Shown one piece after another: positions 44,772 to 55,446 of a DNA stretch of 64,000 nucleotides (within the stretch, counting starts at the first letter, position 1; every line of letters starts with the position of its first letter). The position numbers and the translations under genes are program-made. Source of the DNA: Variovorax sp. OV329 (lineage in GTDB: Bacteria; Pseudomonadota; Gammaproteobacteria; Burkholderiales; Burkholderiaceae_C); NCBI RefSeq assembly GCF_900114785.1, contig NZ_FOUG01000004.1:1-64000 (forward strand), read 5' to 3'. The notes beneath the pieces were generated by a model that searched no databases, was not told the DNA's origin, and saw nothing but the letters and a program-made list of their open reading frames with translations.

Positions 44772-45518
44772 TCATTGCTTGAACCACTTGCTCACGATCT
44801 GGGCGTAGGTGCCGTCGGCCTTGAGCTTCTCGATGGCGCCATTGACTGCCTTGGTCAGTTCGGGCGTGTCCTTGCGGATGGCCATGCCGTATTCCTCCGT
44901 GGTGAGCTGCTCGGGCAGCACCTTGAGCCCGCCACGCGTGCGCACGTACTGGTAGGCGGCAGGCTTGCCGGTGACAGCGGCGTCGGCACGGCCGATGTCC
45001 ACCAGGTTGAACATCTCCTGGTTCTTCTCGACCTCCAACAGTTGCACCTGCGGGAACTTCTCCTTGGTGAAGGCCACCGACTTGGTGCCCACCTGAACGC
45101 TGACCTTCTTGCCGTTGATGTCGGCCGGCGCCTTGATGGCGGTGTTGCCATCCTTGACCATGACCACCAGGCCCCCCGCGTAGTAGGGCACGGTGAAGTC
45201 CACCACCTTCTTGCGCTCGTCGGTGATGTAGATGCCCGAGACGGCCATGTCGAAGCGCTTGGACACCAGGCCCGGCACCAGGCCCTTGAAGTCGATGTCT
45301 ATCCACTCGATCTTGCGGCCCAGGGCCTTGCCGACGGCCTCGACCAACTCGACGTCGAAGCCGGTGCGCTTGCCGTTCTCGACGAACTCCATCGGCGGGA
45401 AGGTGGCATCGGTGGCAACGCGCAACGGCTCGCCTTGCTGTGCCTGCGCAGCACCGGCAAGACCGAGGAAGGCGAGGCCGGACAGTGCGGCGGCGACGAG
45501 GGTGCGACGGGTGGTCAT
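44772..45518 (-). CDS. Periplasmic amino acid-binding protein
   Basis: 248 residues. The signal peptide ends GAAQA-Q. The type 2 binding fold follows: GEPLRVATDATFPPMEFVENGKRTGFDVELVEAVG, AVSGIYITDERKKVVDFTVPYY, and the binding-loop region IGRADAAVTGKPAAYQYV. ArtJ/HisJ-like, with 33 bases of separation to the IclR gene end. It is followed by a hairpin and the permease. Confidence 0.92.
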   Translation of the reverse strand: MTTRRTLVAAALSGLAFLGLAGAAQAQQGEPLRVATDATFPPMEFVENGKRTGFDVELVEAVGKALGRKIEWIDIDFKGLVPGLVSKRFDMAVSGIYITDERKKVVDFTVPYYAGGLVVMVKDGNTAIKAPADINGKKVSVQVGTKSVAFTKEKFPQVQLLEVEKNQEMFNLVDIGRADAAVTGKPAAYQYVRTRGGLKVLPEQLTTEEYGMAIRKDTPELTKAVNGAIEKLKADGTYAQIVSKWFKQ

Positions 45519-45570
45519 GGGCTAAGGGTCTTCCTTGTGGGTGATTGAGAAGGGGAAAGAAGAAAGCGCG

Positions 45571-46302
45571 CTACTGCAGTGCGCGCGAGATGCGAGCCGC
45601 CGTGACGACGGTCATGTGGAGCAATGCAGCTTCCATGCCTTGGACGCGCGAGAGCGGCGCCATGAGCGTGATGGCGCCTCGCAGCCGGCGGCCGGTGCCG
45701 AGCAATGGCGCGCTCACGCCCCATACCCCGGCATCCACCTCGCCTTGCGTGATGGCATGGCCAGCGGCGCGGATGGCGTCGAGTTCGGCGGCACGCCTGG
45801 CGCGCAGCGTTGCACTCTCGCGCACGGCGTCGAGCAAGGCATCGCGTTGCTCGGCCGGCATGTGCGCAAGAAGGCACTTGGCGCTGGCACCGTCGCGCGC
45901 CGGCACGCTGCGGCCGCGGTCGAAGGAGCAGCGCAGGGACTGCTCGCTGTCGATCATCTCCAGGCACACCACGCGGTCGTTGACGGCAGTGACCAGGGCC
46001 ACGCTTTCGTGCGACTGCTCGGCCAGCGCGCGCATGTCGGGGCGCGCCGCCATCACCAGGTCGGAGTTGCCATCGAAGCCGCTGGCCAACTGCACGCTGA
46101 CCGGGCCGGGCGAGTAGCGCCCCTCGGCCTCCATCACGAAACCCCAGCGCCGCAAGGTGGCGATCTGCCGGTACAGCGTGCTCTGCGACAGACCGGTGGC
46201 CTCGAGCATCTCGGCTGCCGTCATCGCCGTGCGGCTTTGCGCGAGCACCGACAGCAAGTGCAGCGCACGGTCGTTGTGGGCGGCTTCGGGCGGGGGCGTC
46301 AT
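45571..46302 (-). CDS. IclR-family regulator inside the hut array
   Basis: 243 residues. The DNA-binding head is ALHLLSVLAQSRTAMTAAEMLEATGLSQSTLYRQIATLRRWGFVM. The effector domain has AEQSHESVALVTAVNDRVVCLEMIDSEQSLRCSF and GVWGVSAPLLG. It lies between hutU and the amino acid transporter genes, an uncommon position because HutC is already present. It may tune the downstream transporter and hutD-I-F-G part. Confidence 0.9.
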   Translation of the reverse strand: MTPPPEAAHNDRALHLLSVLAQSRTAMTAAEMLEATGLSQSTLYRQIATLRRWGFVMEAEGRYSPGPVSVQLASGFDGNSDLVMAARPDMRALAEQSHESVALVTAVNDRVVCLEMIDSEQSLRCSFDRGRSVPARDGASAKCLLAHMPAEQRDALLDAVRESATLRARRAAELDAIRAAGHAITQGEVDAGVWGVSAPLLGTGRRLRGAITLMAPLSRVQGMEAALLHMTVVTAARISRALQ

Positions 46303-46421
46303 CTGGGCGGTGGTTCGCGCGTCGGAAGGTGGGATTCGGCAGGCAGTATCTGGCCCGCCGTCCCGGTTTCCAAGCAATGATTCCCACTGGGTGGGAATCG
46401 CATCGCCTTTCTTCCTTGTTC

Positions 46422-48143
<1,722 letters not shown>

Positions 48144-48146
48144 GGG

Positions 48147-49694
48147 TCAGACCTCCGAGGTGTGGCTGGGCAGGATGTGGAGCAGGACGTCGGGCAGCTG
48201 GGCGTTCATGGCCCACTGCCGCATGGATTCGATGTCGGGTGCGAGGTAGCGGTCGCGCTCGACGAAGGCGACCTTCTGGCGGATGGCGGCGAACTCGGCT
48301 TCGACCAAGGGCGAGCTTTTCAGGCCGCGCTTGAGCTCGATGCCTTGCGCAGCCGCCATGGCCTCGATGCCGACGACCACCGCCGTGTTGCCCACCATGT
48401 CGCCCAGGCGGCGCGCCGCATAGGTGGCCATGGAGACATGGTCCTCCTGGTTGGCCGAGGTGGGCAGGCTGTCCACGCTGCCGGGGTGGGCCAGCGACTT
48501 GTTCTCCGAGGCGAGCGCCGCAGCTGTGACCTGCGCGATCATGAAGCCGGAATTGAGTCCACCGTCCTTCACCAGGAAAGGCGGCAGGCCCGACAGGCCC
48601 GTGTCCAGCAGCAGCGCGGTGCGGCGCTCCGAGATGGCGCCCACTTCGGAAACCGCCAGCGCGATGATGTCGGCAGCGAAGGCCACCGGCTCGGCGTGGA
48701 AGTTGCCGCCCGAGATCACCTCGCCCGTGTCGGTGAAGACCAGCGGGTTGTCCGATGCCGCATTCGCCTCGATCACCAGCACGCGCGCGGCATGCGAGAG
48801 GTTGTCCAGGCAGGCGCCCATCACTTGCGGAATGCAGCGCACCGAATACGGGTCCTGCACGCGGCCGCAGTCGGCATGCGAAGGCACGATCTCGCTGCCT
48901 TCGAGCAGCGTACGCACCGCGGCGGCCACGGCGATCTGGCCGGGCTGGCCGCGCGCGGCATGGATGCGCGCGTCGAAGGGCTTGATGGAACCCTGGATGG
49001 CTTCCAGCGAGAGCGCGCCGGACATCAGCGCCGCCGCGAACACGTTCTCGGCACCGAAGAGTCCAGCCAACGCCAGCGAGGTCGAGACCTGCGTACCGTT
49101 GAGCAGCGCCAGCCCTTCCTTGGGGCCGAGCACGAAGGGATCGAGGCCGATGAGCTTCATCGCCTGCGCACCGCTCACCTTTTCGCCTTGGGCCGTGAAA
49201 GCCTCGCCTTCGCCGATCAGCACGCAGGCCAGGTGCGCCAGCGGCGCCAGGTCGCCCGAGGCGCCCACCGAGCCCTTGCAGGGAATCGCCGGCGTGATGC
49301 CCGCGTTGAAGAGTTGCAGCAACGCATGCGCCAGCGCGGGCCGCACGCCCGAGTGGCCGCGCGCCAGGCTCACCGCCTTGGTGGCCAGCACCAGGCGCAC
49401 CACGGCGGCATCGAGCGGCGCCCCGGTGCCAACGCTGTGCGAGAGCACGAGGTTGCGCTGCAGTTCTGCCAGGTGGTCGTTGCCGATGCGCGTGCTGGCC
49501 AGCTTGCCGAAGCCGGTGTTGATGCCGTAGACCACCTCGTCGTGATCGACGATGCGCTGCACCGCGGCCCGCGCGGCGTCCATGCCGGCGGCGGTGCTGT
49601 CGGCCAGCTTCAATGCGATGCCGCCCGCGTGGATGCGGCGCAGCAGGGCCAGGTCCACCTGGCCCGGGTTCAGTGTGACAGTCTTTGTGTTCAT
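48147..49694 (-). CDS. hutH: Histidine ammonia-lyase
   Basis: 515 residues with the MIO-forming Ala-Ser-Gly in GSVGASGDLAPLAH. Other signatures are YGINTGFGKLASTRI and SANQEDHVSMATYAARRL. It deaminates histidine to urocanate. ATG 49694 is the start, downstream of a HutC-like operator at 49704. The next gene hutU is three bases away. Confidence 0.97.
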   Translation of the reverse strand: MNTKTVTLNPGQVDLALLRRIHAGGIALKLADSTAAGMDAARAAVQRIVDHDEVVYGINTGFGKLASTRIGNDHLAELQRNLVLSHSVGTGAPLDAAVVRLVLATKAVSLARGHSGVRPALAHALLQLFNAGITPAIPCKGSVGASGDLAPLAHLACVLIGEGEAFTAQGEKVSGAQAMKLIGLDPFVLGPKEGLALLNGTQVSTSLALAGLFGAENVFAAALMSGALSLEAIQGSIKPFDARIHAARGQPGQIAVAAAVRTLLEGSEIVPSHADCGRVQDPYSVRCIPQVMGACLDNLSHAARVLVIEANAASDNPLVFTDTGEVISGGNFHAEPVAFAADIIALAVSEVGAISERRTALLLDTGLSGLPPFLVKDGGLNSGFMIAQVTAAALASENKSLAHPGSVDSLPTSANQEDHVSMATYAARRLGDMVGNTAVVVGIEAMAAAQGIELKRGLKSSPLVEAEFAAIRQKVAFVERDRYLAPDIESMRQWAMNAQLPDVLLHILPSHTSEV

Positions 49695-49703
49695 GGTTGT
49701 AAG

Positions 49704-49715
49704 TTGTCTATACAA
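49704..49715. promoter_or_regulatory. HutC-like operator upstream of hutH
   Basis: TTGTCTATACAA ends 10 bases upstream of the hutH start. It shares the TGTCTATACA core with the two sites at 53269 and 53341. Confidence 0.65.
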
Positions 49716-49754
49716 GTAGTTTCGTGCGTACGCTGCGACGGATGTGCCGATTCG

Positions 49755-50552
49755 TCAGCCGAAGCTGGGGTTGCCGTCCGCGCGGAAGCGGCTGCCTAGC
49801 CGGTACCTGGAGGCAGGGTGCAGGCAGCGCACCAGCGTGACCGGCACGCTGCGCGACCAGGTGCGGCGCGTGAGCAGCAGGCAGGGCTCGGCCGCGGGCA
49901 TGGCCAGGCGCTGCGCCTGCTCGGCGGTCGGCAGCACCGCATCGACCAGGTGCTCGATCTGGTCGAAGGGCACGCTCTTCACGAGGTACTCGCTGGGCGG
50001 CGTGACTTTCAGGTTCTGCTCCAGAAAGTCCGGCACCACGCGGGGGTTCACGTAGCGGTCTTCCAGCTGCACCGGCACGCCGTCTTCCAGGTGCAGGCAC
50101 ACGCTGTGGAACACCGACTCGCCTGCGCGCAGGTCCAGCCAGGCGGCCACGTCGGCAGACGCCGCCACGCGCTCGCCCGACACCAGGCGGTAGCCGTAGT
50201 CGTGGCCGCGCGCGCGGATCTCGCTGGCGATGTTGGCGATCTGCAGCAGCGTGGACTGCGGCTTGTCCTCCGCCACGAAGCTGCCGACGCCGGCCACGCG
50301 CACGACGCGGCCCTGCTCCACCAGCTCGCGCAGCGCGCGGTTGACCGTCATGCGCGAGATGCCGAACTGCGCGACCAGCTCGTGCTCCGACGGCAGGCGG
50401 TGCCCCGCGGGCCAGGAGCCGTCCTGGATGCGGCGGGTGATGTGTTCCTTGACCTGCTCGTACAGCGCGAGCGCGGGCATGGCCGGCGCGGGGGCGGCGG
50501 CTTTTGCGGTGGTGCGCTTGTGCGGCTGGACGGGGCGGGTCTTGGACATCAT
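49755..50552 (-). CDS. hutC: Histidine utilization repressor HutC (GntR family)
   Basis: 265 residues: GntR head LYEQVKEHITRRIQDGSWPAGHRLPSEHELVAQFGISRMTVNRALREL, then a UTRA ligand domain (HSVCLHLEDGVPVQLEDRYVNP). The ligand of HutC is urocanate, which releases it from DNA. The three TGTCTATACA sites in this array would be its targets. It lies 19 bases after the ABC ATPase gene and reads into hutH. Confidence 0.95.
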   Translation of the reverse strand: MMSKTRPVQPHKRTTAKAAAPAPAMPALALYEQVKEHITRRIQDGSWPAGHRLPSEHELVAQFGISRMTVNRALRELVEQGRVVRVAGVGSFVAEDKPQSTLLQIANIASEIRARGHDYGYRLVSGERVAASADVAAWLDLRAGESVFHSVCLHLEDGVPVQLEDRYVNPRVVPDFLEQNLKVTPPSEYLVKSVPFDQIEHLVDAVLPTAEQAQRLAMPAAEPCLLLTRRTWSRSVPVTLVRCLHPASRYRLGSRFRADGNPSFG

Positions 50553-50571
50553 CGAGTTCTTCTTCTTCGCG

Positions 50572-51354
50572 TCAGTGTTCGGCGGCTGCCATGGATTCGG
50601 CGCGGATCTCTTCCGTGAGGCGTGCCTTCAGGTCCATGAATTCTGGCGAAGTCTTGATGGTGTAGTGGCGCGGGTGCGGCAGGTCCACCGCGATCTCGCT
50701 CTTGATGCGGCCCGGACGCGCACTGAACACCGCCACGCGATTGGCCATGAAGATGGCCTCGTCGATGTCGTGCGTGACGAAGAGCACCGTCTTGCGCTCG
50801 GCCTCCCAGATGCCCAGCAGCAGTTCCTGCATGAGCACGCGGGTCTGGTTGTCCAGCGCGCCGAAGGGCTCGTCCATGAGCAGCATCTTCGGGTCGTTGG
50901 CCAGCGCGCGGGCGATGGCGGTGCGCTGCTGCATGCCGCCCGAGAGCTGCTTGGGAAAGTGGTGCTCGAAGCCGCGCAGGCCCACCTTGGCGATGAAGTA
51001 GGCGGCGCGCTCCTTCTGCTGCGCTTCGCTCACGCCACGCTCGCGCAGGCCGAAGCGGATGTTCTGCTCGATGTTGAGCCAGGGGAACAGGGTGTAGCTC
51101 TGGAACACCATGCCGCGGTCGGCACCCGGGCCCTCGACGGCCTGCCCGTCCAGCAGCACCTGGCCACCGGTGGGGTAGTCCAGGCCGGCGACGATGCGCA
51201 GCAGCGTGGACTTGCCGCAGCCCGAGGGGCCGAGGATGGTGACGAAGTCGTTCTCGCGCACTTCGAAATCCACCGGCAGCAGGGCCTGGGTCTTCTGGCC
51301 GCGCGCGCCTTCGAAGGTGCGCGAGACGCCACGGATCGACAGTTGATTGTTCAT
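50572..51354 (-). CDS. NitT/TauT-type ABC transporter ATPase
   Basis: 260 residues: Walker A GPSGCGKST, signature LSGGMQQRT, Walker B MLLMDEPFGALD and a switch His in VTHDIDEA. Its start overlaps the permease stop (ATGA). It is the third gene of the importer and is followed by hutC, so its cargo likely belongs to the hut regulon. TauB/SsuB-like. Confidence 0.93.
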   Translation of the reverse strand: MNNQLSIRGVSRTFEGARGQKTQALLPVDFEVRENDFVTILGPSGCGKSTLLRIVAGLDYPTGGQVLLDGQAVEGPGADRGMVFQSYTLFPWLNIEQNIRFGLRERGVSEAQQKERAAYFIAKVGLRGFEHHFPKQLSGGMQQRTAIARALANDPKMLLMDEPFGALDNQTRVLMQELLLGIWEAERKTVLFVTHDIDEAIFMANRVAVFSARPGRIKSEIAVDLPHPRHYTIKTSPEFMDLKARLTEEIRAESMAAAEH

Positions 51355-52220
51355 AGCGATGCCCACGCGAAGAGACGCTTGTTGATCGCCTTGAAGACGA
51401 AGTCGGAGATCAGGCCGATGACGCCGATCACGATGATCCCGAAGATGATCTGGCCGGTGTTCAGCAGCGCCTGGCTGTCGGTGATCATGTGGCCGATGCC
51501 CGACGAAGAGCCGATCAGCTCGGCCACGATCACGTAGGTCCAGGCCCAGCCCAGCACCAGGCGCAGCGTCTCCGCGATGCCGGGCGCGGCACCTGGAATG
51601 AGCACGCGCCGCACGATGCCGCGGCTGTCGGCACCCAGGGTGTAGGCGGCCTCCACCAGGTCCTTGCGGGCGCTGCCCACGGTGACGGCCACCATCAGGA
51701 TGATCTGGAACACCGAGCCAATGAAGATCACCAGCAGCTTCTGCGTCTCGCCGATGCCCGCCCACAGGATCAGCAGCGGAATGAAGGCCGAGGCCGGCAG
51801 GTAGCGGCAGAAGGAGACGAAGGGCTCCAGGAAGGCCTCGACGGGCTTGTACGCGCCCATCGCGATGCCCAGGGGCACGGCGACGACGGCCGCCAGGATG
51901 AAGCCGCCGAACACCCGCCAAACGGTCATGCCGATGTCGTGGATGAAGTTGAACTCGGTGAAGAGCAGCCAGGCTTCCTTCACCATGGTGGCGGGGCTGG
52001 CCAGGAAGGTGGGCGACACCAGCCCGCCCAGCGTGACTGCGCCCCACACGAGAACGAAGAGCACGAAGAAGGCAACGCCCAGCACCCAGCGGCTGCGCGG
52101 GCTCACGGGCTCCAGCGGGGCCCAGGCGCGCGAGCGGCGCGCGGGCTTGGCAGCAACGGCCGGCAGGGGTGCCGGCGCGGCTGCATTGCGGATCGGGGAC
52201 GCGGCTTGCATCGTGCTCAT
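51351..52220 (-). CDS. NitT/TauT-type ABC transporter permease
   Basis: 289 residues with a proline/alanine N-terminal extension and about six membrane segments (VLGVAFFVLFVLVWGAVTLGG, then others). The EAA loop reads EAAYTLGADSRGIVRRVLIPGAAPGI. 24 bases separate it from the binding protein gene. Confidence 0.92.
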   Translation of the reverse strand: MSTMQAASPIRNAAAPAPLPAVAAKPARRSRAWAPLEPVSPRSRWVLGVAFFVLFVLVWGAVTLGGLVSPTFLASPATMVKEAWLLFTEFNFIHDIGMTVWRVFGGFILAAVVAVPLGIAMGAYKPVEAFLEPFVSFCRYLPASAFIPLLILWAGIGETQKLLVIFIGSVFQIILMVAVTVGSARKDLVEAAYTLGADSRGIVRRVLIPGAAPGIAETLRLVLGWAWTYVIVAELIGSSSGIGHMITDSQALLNTGQIIFGIIVIGVIGLISDFVFKAINKRLFAWASL

Positions 52221-52244
52221 CCTGTTGCGCTCTGTGCTGCTGCT

Positions 52245-53204
52245 TTACTTGATGAAAGAAGCGTCGAATGTCGCGTTCAGGTCATCGGGCGCCTTGCGGA
52301 TCACACCGGCCTCCAGCAGGATCGGCACCGACTCCCTCATGAACTGCATCAGCTCGCCCGCGAAGAACTTCTGGTTGGCCGCCTTGTCCTGCCAGCGCAG
52401 GTACTTCGACGATTCCGCGAACTTCTCGCCCGGCTGCTTCACCGCGGCGCCCATGATCTCGTTGGACTTGGCCGGGTCGGCCTTGATCATCTCCAGCGCC
52501 TCGAAGTAGGAGTTGGCCAGTGCCTGCGCGGCCTTGGCATTGGCCTTGAGCCAGGTGGGCGCGCAACCCACGGTGTCCATCACCATCGGGTAATCCAGCG
52601 TGGTGGCCAGGATCTTGCCGGCGGTGGGGTTGGAACGCACCGTCGACAGGTAGGGCTCGTAGGTCATGGCGGCGTCGTTCTGGCCGGCCACGAAGGCCTG
52701 GGCGGCGGGCTGCGGCTCCAGCGAGACCAGTTTCACGTCCTTCAGGCTCATGCCGTTCTTGCTGAGCATCCAGGCCAGGCCGAAATAGGGTGCGGTGCCT
52801 GGGGCGCTCACGCCGATGGCCTTGCCCTTGAGGTCGGCGAAGCCCTTGACGTCGTTGCGCACGGCCAGGCCGTCGGCGCCGTAGGACTTGTCCATCTGGA
52901 AGATCTGCGTGATGGGCACGCCGTTGGCGTTCCAGGCCACGTGCGTCTCCACCGTGGTGGCCGCGCACTGGATGGCGCCGGAGGCCAGGGCCAGGTGGCG
53001 GTCCTTCTGCGGAATCATCTTCAGTTCCACGTCCAGGCCGTTCTTCTTGAAGATGCCGGCCTTGTCGGCCAGCGTGAGCGGCGCGAACCCGGTCCAGCCG
53101 GACATGCCCAGCGCGAGCTTGGTTTCTTGCGCCTGCGCCGCGCCGCTGGCGAGGAGGCCTGCAGCGACGACGGTGGCAACTTGGACGACGAGCTTCTTGA
53201 CCAT
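52245..53204 (-). CDS. NitT/TauT-type periplasmic binding protein
   Basis: 319 residues. The signal peptide is AAGLLASGAAQA-Q. The fold is NMT1/ThiY/SsuA-like (GMSGWTGFAPLTLADKAGIFKKNGLDVEL). It is the first gene of the array; two HutC-like operators lie upstream. The substrate may be histidine, urocanate or another imidazole compound; the sequence alone does not show which. Confidence 0.9.
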   Translation of the reverse strand: MVKKLVVQVATVVAAGLLASGAAQAQETKLALGMSGWTGFAPLTLADKAGIFKKNGLDVELKMIPQKDRHLALASGAIQCAATTVETHVAWNANGVPITQIFQMDKSYGADGLAVRNDVKGFADLKGKAIGVSAPGTAPYFGLAWMLSKNGMSLKDVKLVSLEPQPAAQAFVAGQNDAAMTYEPYLSTVRSNPTAGKILATTLDYPMVMDTVGCAPTWLKANAKAAQALANSYFEALEMIKADPAKSNEIMGAAVKQPGEKFAESSKYLRWQDKAANQKFFAGELMQFMRESVPILLEAGVIRKAPDDLNATFDASFIK

Positions 53205-53268
53205 GGAGACTCCTGGAGGAACGACAAACGTTTTTGGAAAGTAGGCGAATTTTGTGCGGATGCCTGTG

Positions 53269-53282
53269 CCTGTCTATACAGG
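53269..53282. promoter_or_regulatory. HutC-like operator, proximal to the importer
   Basis: CCTGTCTATACAGG, a nearly perfect palindrome, 65 bases upstream of the binding protein start. Confidence 0.7.
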
Positions 53283-53340
53283 TCAAACCCTGACGAGGCC
53301 CATTTCGGTGCGTTTTCCTCGATGGTAGCGCACCAGAATG

Positions 53341-53352
53341 CTGTCTATACAG
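53341..53352. promoter_or_regulatory. HutC-like operator, distal to the importer
   Basis: CTGTCTATACAG, the same core as the site 72 bases nearer. Both precede the first gene of the hut array. They are also 160 to 250 bases upstream of recQ on the other strand. Confidence 0.7.
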
Positions 53353-53514
53353 GTCAGACTATCCGGGCGATATTGCTTGCAAGGGTCGTGCCAGTTGCTC
53401 GAGGGCGCGCTCCAGAAGCAATTCAGTGACGCTTCTGGCGGCGGTCTCGGCGAGGCTGAGACAATTGGAGCCCATGCGCCGCTCCAGGCGCATGCCTACC
53501 CTTGTAGCCCACCC

Positions 53515-55422
53515 GTGTCCGCCCTCCCCCAGCCCGACTCCGCCACCGCCATCCTCACGCACCAGATCCTGCAGGAGGTCTTCGGCTATACGGACTTTCG
53601 CGGTCCACAGGCCGGCATCGTCGAGCACGTGGGCGACGGCGGCGACGCGCTGGTGCTGATGCCCACCGGCGGCGGCAAGTCGCTGTGCTACCAGATCCCC
53701 GCCATCGCGCGCCAACGCACCGGGCATGGCGTGACGGTGGTGGTGTCGCCGCTCATCGCGCTCATGCACGACCAGGTGGGCGCGCTGCACGAAGCGGGCG
53801 TGGATGCGGCCTTCCTCAACTCCACCCTGGACTGGAACGAGACGCTCGACGTCGAGCGCCGCGTCGCGCGCGCCGAGATCACCCTGGTGTACGCAGCGCC
53901 CGAGCGCGTGACCACGCCGCGCTTCCTTGAAATGCTCGACGGCCTGCATGCACGCGGCAAGCTGAGCCTGTTCGCCATCGACGAGGCGCATTGCGTGAGC
54001 CAGTGGGGCCACGACTTCCGCCCCGAGTACCGCGCCCTCACCGTGCTGCACGAGCGCTTCAGCAGCGTGCCGCGCATCGCGCTCACCGCCACGGCCGATG
54101 CACTCACCCGCGCCGACATCGTCGAGCGGCTGCAGCTGCAGGAGGCGCGGCAGTTCGTCAGCAGCTTCGACCGGCCCAACATCCGCTACACCATCGTCGA
54201 GAAGAAGGACGCCACCACGCAGCTGCTGCGCTTCATCGAACGCGAGCACGAAGGCGAATCGGGCGTGGTGTACTGCCAGTCGCGCAAGCGCGTGGAAGAG
54301 GTGGCGAAGTTGCTGATGGACGCGGGCATCAACGCACTGCCCTACCACGCCGGCCTGGATGCGGCCGTGCGCCAGAAGCACCAGGACCGGTTCCTGCGCG
54401 ACGAAGAGAGCGCCATCGTGATGGTGGCCACCATCGCTTTCGGCATGGGCATCGACAAGCCCGACGTGCGCTTCGTGGCGCACCTGGACATGCCCAAGAA
54501 CATCGAAGGCTACTACCAGGAGACCGGCCGCGCCGGCCGCGACGGCCTGGCGGCCGATGCCTGGATGGCCTACGGCTTGCAGGACGTGGTGAACCAGCGC
54601 CGCATGATCGACGAGAGCCCCGCCACCGAGGATTTCAAGCAGGTGATGCGCGGCAAGCTCGATGCGCTGCTGGCGCTGGCCGAGGCCATCGATTGCCGGC
54701 GGGTGCGGCTGCTGGGCTACTTCGGCGAGAAGAGCACGCCCTGCGGCAACTGCGACAACTGCTTGAATCCACCGCAGGTGTGGGACGGCACGGATGCGGC
54801 GCGCAAGCTTCTCTCCACCATCTACCGCGTGCAGCAGCAAAGCGGCATCAGCTTCGGCGCCGGGCACATCATGGACATCCTGCGCGGCAAGAGCACCGAG
54901 AAGACCAAGCAGTACGGGCACGAGCGCCTCTCCACCTTCGGCCTGGGCGCGGAGTTCAGCGAGCCGCAGTTGCGTGGCGTGCTGCGCCAGCTCATCGCCA
55001 CCGGCGCGCTGAGCGTGGATGCGCAGGCTTTCAACACGCTGCAGCTCACCGAAGCTTCGCGCGGCGTGCTGCGTGGCGAGGTGTCGGTGCAGCTGCGCGA
55101 GTCGGTCTCGCAGCCGGCATCGTCGCGCAGCGGTTCACGCAAGCGCAGCGGCAGCGGCGGCAGCAGTTCCAAGCCGGCTGCGGCGGCCGCCACGCTGGAC
55201 GCCCACGGGCAGAAGCGCTTCGAGGCGCTCAAGGCCTGGCGCGCCGAGGTGGCGAAGGAGCACAACCTGCCGGCCTACGTGATCTTCCACGACGCCACGC
55301 TCGCCGCCATCGCCGAGCGCGCGCCGGCCACGCTGGACGACCTGCATGGCATCAGCGGCATCGGCGAGAAGAAGCTGCAGGCCTACGGCACCGAGGTGCT
55401 GCGGGTGTGCGCCGCCTTCTGA
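53515..55422 (+). CDS. recQ: ATP-dependent DNA helicase RecQ
   Basis: 635 residues. Helicase motifs: LMPTGGGKSLCYQIPA (Walker A), FAIDEAHCVSQWGHDFRPEY, motif VI QETGRAGRDG. The zinc site is CGNCDNC with an earlier Cys, and an HRDC domain ends the chain (ATLDDLHGISGIGEKKL). A serine/alanine linker (SGSRKRSGSGGSSSKPAAAA) precedes HRDC. GTG 53515 is taken as start; the ribosome site is weak, and the frame stays open to 53338. Confidence 0.95.
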   Translation: MSALPQPDSATAILTHQILQEVFGYTDFRGPQAGIVEHVGDGGDALVLMPTGGGKSLCYQIPAIARQRTGHGVTVVVSPLIALMHDQVGALHEAGVDAAFLNSTLDWNETLDVERRVARAEITLVYAAPERVTTPRFLEMLDGLHARGKLSLFAIDEAHCVSQWGHDFRPEYRALTVLHERFSSVPRIALTATADALTRADIVERLQLQEARQFVSSFDRPNIRYTIVEKKDATTQLLRFIEREHEGESGVVYCQSRKRVEEVAKLLMDAGINALPYHAGLDAAVRQKHQDRFLRDEESAIVMVATIAFGMGIDKPDVRFVAHLDMPKNIEGYYQETGRAGRDGLAADAWMAYGLQDVVNQRRMIDESPATEDFKQVMRGKLDALLALAEAIDCRRVRLLGYFGEKSTPCGNCDNCLNPPQVWDGTDAARKLLSTIYRVQQQSGISFGAGHIMDILRGKSTEKTKQYGHERLSTFGLGAEFSEPQLRGVLRQLIATGALSVDAQAFNTLQLTEASRGVLRGEVSVQLRESVSQPASSRSGSRKRSGSGGSSSKPAAAAATLDAHGQKRFEALKAWRAEVAKEHNLPAYVIFHDATLAAIAERAPATLDDLHGISGIGEKKLQAYGTEVLRVCAAF

Positions 55423-55446
55423 GCTCGACGCCGGCCCGGTGCCGTC

